64,000 nucleotides of DNA from Mycobacterium szulgai (GCF_002116635.1 NZ_LQPW01000176.1:1-64000), one strand, 5' to 3'. Positions 9,520 to 18,229 are shown, counted from the stretch's first letter. Made by a program: numbers and translations. Notes: a model not told the origin generated them from the sequence alone.

Positions 9520-10718
9520 TCGGGAAGGCGGGGCATCTCCAGTCCGGGGTCACGCCCGACCAGTACCGCGCGCGTCACCGCGGATTTGCCGTAGCGCCGG
9601 CGGATCTGGTCGACGGCGGCGTCGATGGAATCGGGCGTCTCGCCGGGCAATGGCAGCATGAGTTGCTGGGAGCCGCTGCGGTCAATGCCCGACACCGCGA
9701 ACCCGACCAGCGTCAGGCCACGCTCGGCGATCACGGGGGCGGCCGAGGCGACCAGTCGCCGGGCCGCGGCCAGGATGGGCTGTGTCGAGGACGTGGCCCA
9801 CGGCAGCGTGTGAGAACGCGTTGCGCGGGTGAAGTCGTCGAACCGCAGCCGCAGCACCACGGTTCGTCCGGTGCGTCCGGCGGCGCGCATTCGGCCGGTG
9901 ATGCGGTCGATCAAGGTGACAACAACGGCATCGATTTCGCCTGGTGACATGGTGTTGCCGACGCGGCCCAGTGCGCGCTGCGCGCCCACCGAGCGGCGCC
10001 GCACACTGGTCGTGACTCGGCGTTGGTCGATGTTGCGCGACAGCGCATACAGTTGGCGGCCCATGGCGCCGCCGACCATCGAGGCCAGCGTCGACTCGCC
10101 GAGTTCGGCGACTTCGGCGACGGTGGTGATGCCGTGAGCGTGCAATTTGTCGGCCGTCTTGGCGCCCACGCCCCACAGCCGGCGCACCGGCAGCGGATGC
10201 AGGAATCCCAGTTCCTGATCGGGCGGTACCAGTAGCAGCCCGTCGGGCTTGGCCTCCTGGCTGGCTACCTTCGCAAGGAACTTGGTTCGCGCGATTCCGA
10301 CGGTGATGGGCAGACCCACCTGGTCGCGCACATCGGCGCGGAGCCGGGCGCCGATCTGGACCGGCGTGCCTGACACCCGCCGCAGGCCGCCGACGTCGAG
10401 AAACGCCTCGTCCACCGAAAGCGGCTCGACCAATGGCGTGCAGTGGCGAAACACCTCGAACACCGCGTCGCTGGCCTGCTGATAAGCGGACATTCGCGGG
10501 CGCACCACCACGGCATGCGGGCAAAGCCGACGCGCCTGCCCGCCGCCCATCGCGGTACGTACGCCGTAGGCCTTGGCTTCATAGCTGGCGGCCAGCACAA
10601 CTCCGCCGCCGACGATCACCGGGCGGCCCTGCAACGTCGGGTCGTCCCGCTGTTCGACGGAGGCATAAAACGAGTCCAGATCCGCGTGCAGGATGGACGC
10701 CTCGCACCGCACGAACAC
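9516..10718 (-). CDS. Y-family DNA polymerase IV (DinB3 type)
   Basis: The 400-residue protein is an error-prone translesion polymerase. The palm motifs are complete: DLDSFYASVEQ near residue 13 and LSVDEAFLDV near residue 100 supply the metal-binding acidic residues, and ITVGIARTKFLAKVAS is the conserved finger/palm segment. Helix-hairpin-helix LWGVGAKTADKLHAHGI follows, then the little-finger domain. QLMLPL at residues 352-357 looks like a beta-clamp binding motif. It differs from both M. tuberculosis homologues (DinX Rv1537, DinP Rv3056) and resembles the third polymerase, DinB3, described in M. smegmatis near gltB. Convergent with the PHP gene. Confidence 0.9.
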   Translation of the reverse strand: MFVRCEASILHADLDSFYASVEQRDDPTLQGRPVIVGGGVVLAASYEAKAYGVRTAMGGGQARRLCPHAVVVRPRMSAYQQASDAVFEVFRHCTPLVEPLSVDEAFLDVGGLRRVSGTPVQIGARLRADVRDQVGLPITVGIARTKFLAKVASQEAKPDGLLLVPPDQELGFLHPLPVRRLWGVGAKTADKLHAHGITTVAEVAELGESTLASMVGGAMGRQLYALSRNIDQRRVTTSVRRRSVGAQRALGRVGNTMSPGEIDAVVVTLIDRITGRMRAAGRTGRTVVLRLRFDDFTRATRSHTLPWATSSTQPILAAARRLVASAAPVIAERGLTLVGFAVSGIDRSGSQQLMLPLPGETPDSIDAAVDQIRRRYGKSAVTRAVLVGRDPGLEMPRLPD

Positions 10719-10751
10719 ATGTTCGCATGGCGGGGTGACAAGCCCAGGACG

Positions 10752-11399
10752 CTAGCGGGCCTCGCCGTAGATGCTGTTGACCCAGACATGGACCAGTGCG
10801 TCGAGGACTTGGGCTTCGGGCACCGAGGGTTCTTCCCCGGCGAACGACGCGAACAACGACCGTTCGTTCATCAGGTTGAGGACGGTGGCCAGTTCATGGC
10901 TGGGCAGGGTGTGCGGAGCGGCACCACGGTCGCGCTCGTCGTCGATCTTCGTAGCCGAGAAGGTGATCCACTTTTGCATGAACGTCGACCACAGCTCCCG
11001 CAGCTCACCGCTGGTGTCCCGGGCGGCCATGCTGGCGCGGGTTACAGCTTTGTGCGATCCGAACGCTTCGAAGAAGACGCTGATGCCGGTGCGCCACATG
11101 TTCTCGTGGTCGGCGTCGCTGGTTTCGGCCAGAGCCTGCAACGCGGAGTCTGCTTCGTTGACCACGTGGTCGAGCAGCGCCAGCAGCACCGCTTCCTTGG
11201 ACGGGAAATAGAAGTAGAACGTGGGCCGCGAGATCCCGGCGCCCTTGGCCAGGTCGTCGACCGAGATGTCGGCCAGCGGACGATCCTGCAGCAGTTGCTC
11301 TGCGGTTGAAAGGATTGCCAGCTCACGTTCGTCGCCGGATGGGCGTGCGCTACGCCGGCCACCTCTGAGCGGGGTTCTGCTGGCAGGGGAAGTGGCCAC
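10752..11399 (-). CDS. ethR: TetR-family repressor EthR
   Basis: The 215-residue protein is nearly collinear with M. tuberculosis EthR (Rv3855), the repressor of ethA that controls ethionamide activation. The DNA-binding helix-turn-helix spans about residues 40-62 (ISVDDLAKGAGISRPTFYFYFPSKEAVLL). The ligand-binding all-helical domain keeps GSHKAVTRA, ELWSTFMQKWI and TLPSHELATVLNLMNER. Start is GTG at 11399. In M. tuberculosis ethR and ethA are adjacent and divergent; here a PE_PGRS gene on the same strand lies directly upstream of ethR, only 52 bases away, so ethR may be read partly from that gene's promoter. Confidence 0.95.
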   Translation of the reverse strand: MATSPASRTPLRGGRRSARPSGDERELAILSTAEQLLQDRPLADISVDDLAKGAGISRPTFYFYFPSKEAVLLALLDHVVNEADSALQALAETSDADHENMWRTGISVFFEAFGSHKAVTRASMAARDTSGELRELWSTFMQKWITFSATKIDDERDRGAAPHTLPSHELATVLNLMNERSLFASFAGEEPSVPEAQVLDALVHVWVNSIYGEAR

Positions 11400-11426
11400 G
11401 ACGGCAGGTTACACCGTGTTGAGAAT

Positions 11427-11443
11427 CTCGACATCTTGTCGAG
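11427..11443. promoter_or_regulatory. Inverted repeat resembling an EthR operator unit
   Basis: CTCGACA at 11427-11433 and TGTCGAG at 11437-11443 form a perfect inverted repeat with a 3-base centre, 28 bases upstream of the ethR GTG. It shares the CTCGACAT core with the EthR operator of M. tuberculosis as I recall it, and with the units upstream of ethA in this window. It could keep ethR autoregulated after the PE_PGRS insertion. Binding is inference. Confidence 0.5.
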
Positions 11444-11451
11444 GCTGGCCG

Positions 11452-14400
11452 TTACGGCAGCCCGTTGCGTCCGTCCGCACCAAGCAGCGAGCCGCCGGTT
11501 CCGCCCAGACCTGCAGTCCCGGAGCCGAGACCGCCGGTACCGGCGTTGCCGCCGTTCCCGCCGTCTTCAATCAGCACAGCGTTGCCGCCGGCACCACCAT
11601 TGCCGCCCTTGCCGGTGCCGTCGGGGCTGCCCTGCCCGCCGGCGCCGCCGTTGCCGCCGTCGCCAATCTGCCCGGCCTTGCCGCCGGCACCGCCATGGCC
11701 GCCGGTGTCGACGCCGAAACCGCCGGCCCCGCCGTCGCCTCCGTCGCCCGAGAGCAGGCCCGCATCGCCGCCGGCGCCCCCCGCGCCGCCGGCCTTGCCG
11801 CTGGACCCGCCGGCGCCGCCAGCGCCGCCAGCGCCGTAGTAAGTGCCGCCATGGCCGCCGCTGCCACCGGCTCCGCCTTGACTGGTGCTGAACCCGCCCG
11901 TGCCGCCGCTACCTCCTGCGCCGAACAACCCGCCAGCCCCGCCGGTACCGCCGGCCCCGGCGGTCGTCCCGCTGCTACCTCCGGTACCGCCGGCGCCGCC
12001 GCTGGCGCCGAAGAATCCGGCGGCCCCACCGGCTCCACCGGCGCCGCCGAGTGTGGGCCCGCGACCGCCGGCTCCACCGGCGCCGCCCGAGCCGAACAAG
12101 CCACCTGCGCCGCCGGCACCGCCTGCCGCGCCCTTACTGAAGAGGCCGAATCCACCGCTGCCGCCCGCGCCACCGGCACTGAACACTCCGCCGGCACCGC
12201 CGGTGCCACCCGCGCCGCCGTTGACGCCGCCCTGACCGCCGTCGCCACCAATGCCGGCGAGGCTGAACAGCCCACCAGCTCCGCCTGTGCCTCCGGCGCC
12301 CCCGGTCCCGTTGCCGTACGCCCCGGCACCGCCGCCGCCGGCGGCCCCGAACATCCCGGCGGCTCCGCCGTGGCCACCGACACCGCCGGTGTTGGCGTAG
12401 CCGCCGTGGCCGCCGGTGCCGCCATGGTTGCCGAACAGTCCGGCGCTGCCGGCGTCCCCGCCGGCTCCGCCGATGCCTTTCGCGAAGTTGAGGCTGACCC
12501 CGCCGATCCCGCCGCTGCCGCCGTCGCCGAACAATCCGCCGGCTCCGCCGGCGCCGCCGGCCCCAGCTGCGACGGTCGCCGTGGTGCCGGCCGCCCCGCC
12601 GCCGCCCCCGACACCGCCGGTGCCGAATAACAGGCCGCCGCGACCCCCGGCGCCACCTGCCCCGCCAGCTCCGGCGGTGAGGCCGGTCGATTCCCCGCCG
12701 GCCCCGCCGGCGCCGCCGTTACCGAACAGTCCACCGGCCCCGCCGGCACCACCGGCTTGGCCGACGGTGCCGGGCGCACCGGACCCGCCCGCACCGCCGT
12801 TGCCGAACAACCACCCGCCCGGGGTGCCGTCGTGTCCGGTTCCCGCGGCGCCGTTGCTGCCGTTGCCGATCAGCGGGCGTCCGGTGAGGGCTTGGGTGGG
12901 CCCATTGACCGCGTCGAAGACCCCTTGCAGGGGTCCGCCGGATCCGGCGGCGCCGATGGTGCCGTCGGTGGCGCCGGTTCCGGGATTGCCGGCGTTCCCG
13001 CCGGTGCCGAGCAGCACGCCGTTGCCGCCGTTGCCGCCGTTGCCACCTTGGCCGCCAAGGCCGGTGATGCCCTGGCCGCCGGCGCCGCCGCTACCGGAGT
13101 CGCCGACAAACCCGGCCTTGCCGCCGTTGCCGCCGTCGCCTCCGACTTTGCCGAAGCCGCCGGCGCCGCCGGCGCCACCCGAGCCGCCGATCAGGCCGGC
13201 GTTGCCACCCGTACCGCCGGCGCCGCCCGTGGCGGCGAAGCTGACACCGCCCGCGCCGCCAGCACCGCCTGAGCCGAAGACGATGCCGCCGTTGCCGCCA
13301 TTGCCGCCGCTGCCCGCCTTATCGCTGGAGACAAGCGAGGTGAGGTTCGTCCCGCCGGTTCCGCCGTTGCCTCCAGAACCGAACAGCCCGCCGTTGCCAC
13401 CGTTGCCGCCTGCCCCGCCGGCAGACAGGATGCCGGTGTTGCCGCCGTTGCCGCCAGCGCCGCCGGTGGCACCGAAGTAACCGGCGGCTCCGCCGGCACC
13501 GCCGACGCCGCCGAGTGTGATGCTGTATCCGCCGTCGCCGCCCGAGCCGCCCGAGCCGAACAGGCCGCCGGCACCCCCTGCTCCACCGGTGCCTCCCTCG
13601 ACGGCGCCGGCGGCGCCGGCTCCACCGGCCCCGCCCGCGCTGAACAATCCACCTGCACCGCCGGCGCCACCCGCACCGCCCACACCGGCGGCGCCGTTGG
13701 CAACGCCACCGTCGCCGCCGCTGCCCCCAGGGGTGAACAAGCCGCCTGCCCCGCCCGCGCCACCGGCGCCGCCAACGCCCGCGCCGCCGGTGGCGAGGCC
13801 ACCTAAACCGCCATCGCCGGCGGCGCCCAACAGGCCGGCCGCGCCGCCGGCCCCGCCGGCACCTCCGCTGGCACCGAATCCGCCGCCACCGCCGGTGCCG
13901 CCGTGATTGCCGAAGAATCCGGCGGCGCCACCGGTACCGCCGCCGCCGCCATTAGCCGCAGCGTTTCGGGCGTATCCGCCGGTGCCACCGGCCCCGCCGT
14001 TGCCGAACAGCCCGCCGGCGCCGCCGGCCCCGCCGGCCCCGGCGGTCACGGTGGATGCGGCCCCGCTGGTCCCGCCGGTTCCGCCGGCGCCGCCAGTTCC
14101 GAACAACGCGCCGCCGGCCCCGCCGGCTCCGCCGGCTCCAGCCGTGCCGGTGGTCGATTCGCCGCCGGCTCCACCCGCGCCGCCGTTGCCGAAGAGACCG
14201 GCAGCCCCGCCGGTGCCGCCGCGTTGGCCGTCGGCGCCGGACGCGCCGGATCCGCCCGCACCGCCGTTGCCCCACAACCAGCCGCCCGGCGTGCCATTGC
14301 CGCCGGTGCCGGGAGCTCCGTTGGCGCCGTTGCCGGTCAACGGTCGCCCGGTCAGCGCCTGTACTTGCACGTTGATCGCGTTGAGCAGTTGTTGCACCGG

Positions 14401-14700
14401 GTTGTTGGCAGCCGCTGCGTTGATGGCCTCCGCTGAGGCATACGCCGCCGAGCCGGCAGTCAAGCCGCGTTGGAATTCGGCATGGAAGGCCGCCGCTTGT
14501 CGGCTGAGCGCCTGATATCCCTGACCGTGGGCGGAGAACAACGCTGCGACGGCCGCCGAGACCTCATCCTCGGCTGCGGCCGTAAGCCGGGTTGTTTGCG
14601 CCGCCGCGACGGTGTTTGCCGCGCTCAGCGCCGAACCGAGACCGATCAGATCGGTCGCCGCTGTTGCGAGCGAGTCCGGCAGTGCGATAAGGAACGACAT
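11452..14700 (-). CDS. PE_PGRS family protein
   Basis: This 1082-residue protein starts with a PE domain (MSFLIALPDSLATAATDL, about residues 1-95), the ESX-5 export and surface-anchoring module. A short linker (QALTGRPLTGNG) is followed by several hundred Gly-Gly-Ala/Gly-Gly-Asn repeats. The linker reappears mid-protein (FDAVNGPTQALTGRPLIGNG, near nucleotide 12900), so the PGRS part is two tandem modules. It ends LLGADGRNGLP, typical of the family. The ATG at 14700 has AGGAGG about 8 bases upstream; extending the frame to 14775 adds atypical sequence. The gene sits between ethR and ethA, where M. tuberculosis has none. Confidence 0.93.
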   Translation of the reverse strand: MSFLIALPDSLATAATDLIGLGSALSAANTVAAAQTTRLTAAAEDEVSAAVAALFSAHGQGYQALSRQAAAFHAEFQRGLTAGSAAYASAEAINAAAANNPVQQLLNAINVQVQALTGRPLTGNGANGAPGTGGNGTPGGWLWGNGGAGGSGASGADGQRGGTGGAAGLFGNGGAGGAGGESTTGTAGAGGAGGAGGALFGTGGAGGTGGTSGAASTVTAGAGGAGGAGGLFGNGGAGGTGGYARNAAANGGGGGTGGAAGFFGNHGGTGGGGGFGASGGAGGAGGAAGLLGAAGDGGLGGLATGGAGVGGAGGAGGAGGLFTPGGSGGDGGVANGAAGVGGAGGAGGAGGLFSAGGAGGAGAAGAVEGGTGGAGGAGGLFGSGGSGGDGGYSITLGGVGGAGGAAGYFGATGGAGGNGGNTGILSAGGAGGNGGNGGLFGSGGNGGTGGTNLTSLVSSDKAGSGGNGGNGGIVFGSGGAGGAGGVSFAATGGAGGTGGNAGLIGGSGGAGGAGGFGKVGGDGGNGGKAGFVGDSGSGGAGGQGITGLGGQGGNGGNGGNGVLLGTGGNAGNPGTGATDGTIGAAGSGGPLQGVFDAVNGPTQALTGRPLIGNGSNGAAGTGHDGTPGGWLFGNGGAGGSGAPGTVGQAGGAGGAGGLFGNGGAGGAGGESTGLTAGAGGAGGAGGRGGLLFGTGGVGGGGGAAGTTATVAAGAGGAGGAGGLFGDGGSGGIGGVSLNFAKGIGGAGGDAGSAGLFGNHGGTGGHGGYANTGGVGGHGGAAGMFGAAGGGGAGAYGNGTGGAGGTGGAGGLFSLAGIGGDGGQGGVNGGAGGTGGAGGVFSAGGAGGSGGFGLFSKGAAGGAGGAGGLFGSGGAGGAGGRGPTLGGAGGAGGAAGFFGASGGAGGTGGSSGTTAGAGGTGGAGGLFGAGGSGGTGGFSTSQGGAGGSGGHGGTYYGAGGAGGAGGSSGKAGGAGGAGGDAGLLSGDGGDGGAGGFGVDTGGHGGAGGKAGQIGDGGNGGAGGQGSPDGTGKGGNGGAGGNAVLIEDGGNGGNAGTGGLGSGTAGLGGTGGSLLGADGRNGLP

Positions 14701-14808
14701 CTCACCCACCTCCTGCAATTGCGGCGGACTATAACGCGGTGAGCGGGCTGCAGTGACCAGGTTCGCAATATCCATTTGCTTGGCGGTTAATTTGCCGGAA
14801 GGGCCTTA

Positions 14809-14848
14809 TTCGACATACCGTTGGCGAACTCGACACACTGTTGATAAC
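14809..14848. promoter_or_regulatory. EthR operator-like units upstream of ethA
   Basis: Two related units lie just before the ethA ATG: TTCGACATACCGTTGGCG at 14809-14826 and CTCGACACACTGTTGATAAC at 14829-14848. They follow the pattern TCGACAn(3-4)GTTGa, and the second is nearly the same as the ethA-proximal part of the M. tuberculosis operator as I remember it. The site lies in the 156-base divergent region between the PE_PGRS gene and ethA, so EthR could repress both. Confidence 0.65.
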
Positions 14849-14856
14849 TTGGTTCC

Positions 14857-16326
14857 ATGACTGAGCACCTAGACGTCGTCATTGTGGGCGCCGGCATTTC
14901 GGGGGTGAGTGCGGCCTGGCATTTGCAGGATCGCTGCCCGACCAAGCGCTACGCGATCCTGGAGAAGCGCCAAGCCATGGGCGGCACCTGGGATCTGTTC
15001 CGCTACCCGGGCATTCGCTCGGACTCCGACATGTACACGCTCGGATTCCGCTTCCGTCCCTGGACCGACCGCCAGGCCATCGCCGACGGCAAGCCGATCC
15101 TCGACTACGTCAAGAGCACGGCGGAAATGTACGGCATAGACAAGCACATCCGGCTCAACCAGAAAGTGCTCAGCGCTGATTGGTCGAGCAGGGAGAATCG
15201 CTGGACCGTCCAGATCGAATGCGACGGCGTACCGAGTTCGATCACGTGCTCATTCCTCTTTCTGTGCAGCGGCTACTACAACTACGAGGAGGGCTACTCG
15301 CCCAAGTTCCCCGGTGCCGAGGATTTCAGCGGCCCGATCATCCATCCCCAGCACTGGCCCGAGGACCTGGACTACGCCGGCAAGCGGGTGGTTGTCATCG
15401 GCAGTGGGGCCACCTCGGTCACTCTTGTTCCAGCACTGGCGAATTCGGGCGCGCAGCATGTCACCATGCTGCAGCGCTCGCCCACCTACATCGTGTCCCA
15501 ACCCGAAGAGGACACCATTGCCGAGCGGCTCAACCGCTGGCTTCCGGAGAAGATGGCGTACACCGCCGTGCGGTGGAAGAACGTTCTGCGTCAGCAGGCT
15601 GTGTACGGGGCCTGTCAGAAGTGGCCGCGCCGGATGCGAAAAATGTTCATGGGCCTGGTCCAGCGCCAGCTTCCCGAGGACTTCGACGTCCGCAAACACT
15701 TCGGGCCGCACTATAACCCGTGGGAGCAGCGGTTGTGCCTGGTGCCCAACGGAGACCTGTTCCGGGCCATCCGGCACGGCAAGGTCGACGTGGTCACTGA
15801 CACCATCGACCGGTTCACGGCGACCGGAATCCGGCTGAACTCGGGGCGGGAACTGCCGGCCGACATCATCATCACCGCAACGGGTTTGAACCTGCAGCTG
15901 TTCGGTGGCGCGAGCGCTACCGTCGACGGACAGCCGGTGGACCTGACCAAGACGATGGCCTATAAGGGCATGATGCTGTCCGGCATTCCGAACATGGCCT
16001 ACACCGTCGGCTACACCAATGCGTCGTGGACCTTGAAGGCCGACCTGGTTTCGGAGTTCGTCTGCCGCCTGCTTAATTACATGGACGACAAGGGTTTTGA
16101 CACGGTTGTGGTGGAGAATCCGCCCGCGGATGTCGACGAGCGCCCATTCATGGAGTTCACCCCGGGTTATGTATTGCGCTCACTCGACGAATTGCCCAAG
16201 CAGGGTTCGCGCACCCCGTGGCGCCTGAACCAGAACTACCTGCGCGATATCCACCTCATCCGGCGCGGCAAGATCAACGACGAGGGTCTGCGGTTTGCCA
16301 AAAAGCCTGTCCCAGTGGGAGTTTAG
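14857..16326 (+). CDS. ethA: FAD-containing Baeyer-Villiger monooxygenase EthA
   Basis: The 489-residue protein is a close match to M. tuberculosis EthA (Rv3854c), the monooxygenase that S-oxidises and so activates ethionamide. It has an N-terminal FAD fold (GAGISG, residues 11-16), the Baeyer-Villiger signature FxGxxxHxxxW (F157 to W167) and a second dinucleotide fold for NADPH (GSGATS, residues 182-187). No export signal or break is seen, so the enzyme should be active. Likely repressed by EthR through the units just upstream. The neighbouring rraA gene is convergent, with a 7-base gap. Confidence 0.96.
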   Translation: MTEHLDVVIVGAGISGVSAAWHLQDRCPTKRYAILEKRQAMGGTWDLFRYPGIRSDSDMYTLGFRFRPWTDRQAIADGKPILDYVKSTAEMYGIDKHIRLNQKVLSADWSSRENRWTVQIECDGVPSSITCSFLFLCSGYYNYEEGYSPKFPGAEDFSGPIIHPQHWPEDLDYAGKRVVVIGSGATSVTLVPALANSGAQHVTMLQRSPTYIVSQPEEDTIAERLNRWLPEKMAYTAVRWKNVLRQQAVYGACQKWPRRMRKMFMGLVQRQLPEDFDVRKHFGPHYNPWEQRLCLVPNGDLFRAIRHGKVDVVTDTIDRFTATGIRLNSGRELPADIIITATGLNLQLFGGASATVDGQPVDLTKTMAYKGMMLSGIPNMAYTVGYTNASWTLKADLVSEFVCRLLNYMDDKGFDTVVVENPPADVDERPFMEFTPGYVLRSLDELPKQGSRTPWRLNQNYLRDIHLIRRGKINDEGLRFAKKPVPVGV

Positions 16327-16333
16327 GGGCAGT

Positions 16334-16819
16334 TCAGGACCCTGCAGCGACGACGACAACGCCGTCGTCGTCGCTGTAGGCGATGTCCCCGGGAACGAAT
16401 GTCACACCGCCCAAGGTGATTTCGACGCCGCGTTCGCCGGCGCCGGTTTTGGTGCTTTTGCGGGGGTTGGTGCCCAGCGCCTTGATGCCGATATCGATGC
16501 CGCGCAGTGCGGCGGAGTCGCGGACCGCGCCGTTGACCACCAGCCCGGACCAGCCGTTGGAGCGGGCCAGCTCGGCGATTACGTCACCGACCAATGCCGA
16601 GTGCAGGGAGCCGGCACCGTCGATGACAAGCACGCCGCCCGCGCCGGGCTCCGAGAGTACGGACTTCAACAACGCGTTGTCCTGGAAGCAGCGCACGGTG
16701 CTGATCGGCCCGGCGAATTCGGTGCGGCCGCCGAACTGCCGGAATTGCAGGTCGCAGCTACGCACGTCCGGCCCGATGTCGTCGACGAGATCGGCCGTCG
16801 GCCGAAATGACAAGGTCAT
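16334..16819 (-). CDS. rraA: RraA-like protein (regulator of RNase E family; formerly MenG)
   Basis: The 161-residue protein has the RraA swivelling-domain fold motifs: DLVDDIGPDVRSCDLQF at the start, GGRTEFAGPI, then GVLVIDGAGSLHSALVGDVIAELA and GWSGLVVNGAVRDSAALRGIDIGIKALGTNPRKS. E. coli RraA binds and inhibits RNase E; some relatives are aldolases, so the exact role here is not proven. It corresponds to Rv3853. Its ATG at 16819 lies 3 bases after the stop of the hns-like gene, so both should be on one transcript. Confidence 0.9.
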   Translation of the reverse strand: MTLSFRPTADLVDDIGPDVRSCDLQFRQFGGRTEFAGPISTVRCFQDNALLKSVLSEPGAGGVLVIDGAGSLHSALVGDVIAELARSNGWSGLVVNGAVRDSAALRGIDIGIKALGTNPRKSTKTGAGERGVEITLGGVTFVPGDIAYSDDDGVVVVAAGS

Positions 16820-16822
16820 CGA

Positions 16823-17254
16823 TCAGCGGCGCCGCAGTTGGCGGACCAGCAGCAGCGCCAGCAGGCTGAGCGTGATGGCGACGAGCACCGGCACCGGCGA
16901 CTGTAGCGGCGACGGTGCCGATGTTTCGCGGGGGAGTGGGTTGTTCGCGTGGTCAACCGTCGACTTCGCTTGTGCAGCTGCGTCTTTGGCGGCAGCGGCC
17001 AGCTGACCGTTGGTTTCGGCTCGATGTGCTACGCCGAGCACCTCGTCGGCCAGCTTCGGGGGCGCGGGTTCAGCCGCCTTGGCCGGTGCCTTCTTGGCCG
17101 GCGCCTTTTTCGCGGGTGTCTTCTTGGCGGGTGCCTTCTTTGCGGGGGCCTTTTTCGCGGGCGCTTTGGCGGCCTTCTTAGCGGGTGCCTTCTTGGCCGG
17201 GGGTGGCGGTGCGCCTTCGGGTTCGCTGTCGGGTCGATCCTGCGGGTCTGCCAT
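16823..17254 (-). CDS. hns: H-NS-like membrane-anchored nucleoid protein (Rv3852 type)
   Basis: The 143-residue protein begins with an acidic/proline segment, followed by about nine lysine-alanine-proline repeats (PAKKA units, about residues 18-60), as in histone H1-like tails that bind DNA. A helical linker follows. The C-terminus is one hydrophobic helix (PVPVLVAITLSLLALLLV) with a basic end (RQLRRR), so the protein is probably tail-anchored. This is the organisation of M. tuberculosis Rv3852. The repeat number may vary between strains because the coding DNA is itself repetitive. Co-directional with and almost touching rraA. Confidence 0.9.
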   Translation of the reverse strand: MADPQDRPDSEPEGAPPPPAKKAPAKKAAKAPAKKAPAKKAPAKKTPAKKAPAKKAPAKAAEPAPPKLADEVLGVAHRAETNGQLAAAAKDAAAQAKSTVDHANNPLPRETSAPSPLQSPVPVLVAITLSLLALLLVRQLRRR

Positions 17255-17345
17255 GCGGCCGCTCCTTTGCAGCTTTATCGTCTTTGTCGTCGCTTACTAG
17301 GTCGGTGAACAATCGGGTCCCATCATGCCAGCCCAGCCGGCTGCG

Positions 17346-17570
17346 CTAAGGCTTGCGCCGCATGGCCCACAGGGCACCCGCGCCGACCGCGATGATCGTG
17401 CCCAGTGCGAACGGCCAGACCGGGACATCGTCGCCCTCGTTCGGGGGCGCGGCTACGACACCGGGGGTTGTAGCGCCGCGGGCCCACACCGGCTGCGCGG
17501 TCACGGTGGCCGTCATCGTCAGGGCGGTCAGTACCACGGCCAGCCACACGATCGGTAGTGAGCGCCTCAT
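17346..17570 (-). CDS. Small exported/membrane protein (Rv3851 type)
   Basis: The 74-residue protein starts MRRSLPIVWLAVVLTALTM, a signal peptide or first membrane helix, has a short proline/asparagine loop (PPNEGDDVPVWP) and ends with a second helix (FALGTIIAVGAGALWAM) and the basic tail RRKP. Position and topology fit M. tuberculosis Rv3851, annotated as a possible membrane protein. Its ATG at 17570 is 2 bases from the stop of the upstream coiled-coil gene, which suggests co-translation. Function unknown. Confidence 0.8.
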   Translation of the reverse strand: MRRSLPIVWLAVVLTALTMTATVTAQPVWARGATTPGVVAAPPNEGDDVPVWPFALGTIIAVGAGALWAMRRKP

Positions 17571-17572
17571 CG

Positions 17573-18229
17573 TCAGCTCAGCCCCAGACGGGCCATCAGG
17601 TCGGCCTCGACACCGTCCAATTGGGACGAGATCGCCGCGTGAGCGGTGCGGCGCCGAGCGGCCGGCATGTGCTCTGCGGCGGTGATAGCCGCCGATAGAT
17701 CGGCGAGCCGATCGCTGACCGCCGCCACGAATTGTTTGGTCTCGGCGTCCTTGGGCTTCTTTTCTTGCACCGTCCGCAGCGACTGCTCGCATCCGGCGAT
17801 CCGGGCCGACAGTCGCGCGCCGTGTCCGGAGAACTGGCCGACCTGAGCCAGCGGGATGCCGAGTTGGTCGGCGCGACGCTGATCCATCATCCCCCGGGCG
17901 GCGATAGCCGCGCGGTATATCACCGGCGTCAATATCGGCGCGAGCAGCCGTGAGACCGTCAGCGCGCGGCGAATTCGAGTGGGGGATAACAACTTACCTT
18001 CACGCACCGCCTTGAGTTCAGTCTCGGCGACCTTCACTGCAGCGCGATCGCTGTCGCGTTGCGCTTTGAGTTCCGCCTTGAGGGCCTTGTCCTGGGCCTT
18101 TTGGGCGGCCTTGAAGCGGCGCGCCTCGTTCTTGGCCGACAGCTTGGCTTCGAGCTTGGCGCGGGTCTTGAGAGCCCGGGCCTCGGCGCGACGGGTCGCG
18201 CGGCTCTTTCGCTTGCGGAACAGGCCCAT
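17573..18229 (-). CDS. Coiled-coil basic protein (Rv3850 type)
   Basis: The 218-residue protein starts MGLFRKRKSRATRRAEARAL and continues as a long Lys/Ala/Glu/Arg helix to about residue 85, likely a coiled coil. A more hydrophobic middle (RLLAPILTPVIYRAAIAARGMM, near 100-125) and a second helical region follow. It matches Rv3850 by position. A longer frame upstream adds 19 low-complexity residues; the ATG at 18229 gives the familiar start. No catalytic motif is visible. It is the first gene of the group running down to rraA; 104 bases separate it from espR. Confidence 0.8.
   Translation of the reverse strand: MGLFRKRKSRATRRAEARALKTRAKLEAKLSAKNEARRFKAAQKAQDKALKAELKAQRDSDRAAVKVAETELKAVREGKLLSPTRIRRALTVSRLLAPILTPVIYRAAIAARGMMDQRRADQLGIPLAQVGQFSGHGARLSARIAGCEQSLRTVQEKKPKDAETKQFVAAVSDRLADLSAAITAAEHMPAARRRTAHAAISSQLDGVEADLMARLGLS

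Noticed and set aside
11500..14300. Repetitive DNA that could look like a CRISPR array
   Set aside because: The repeats are short degenerate glycine codons in one reading frame, with no constant repeat/spacer spacing and no cas genes.
11465..14515. Several long proline- or alanine-rich plus-strand frames
   Set aside because: They are antisense to the PE_PGRS Gly-Gly-Ala repeats; GGC/GCC-rich repeats leave all frames open.
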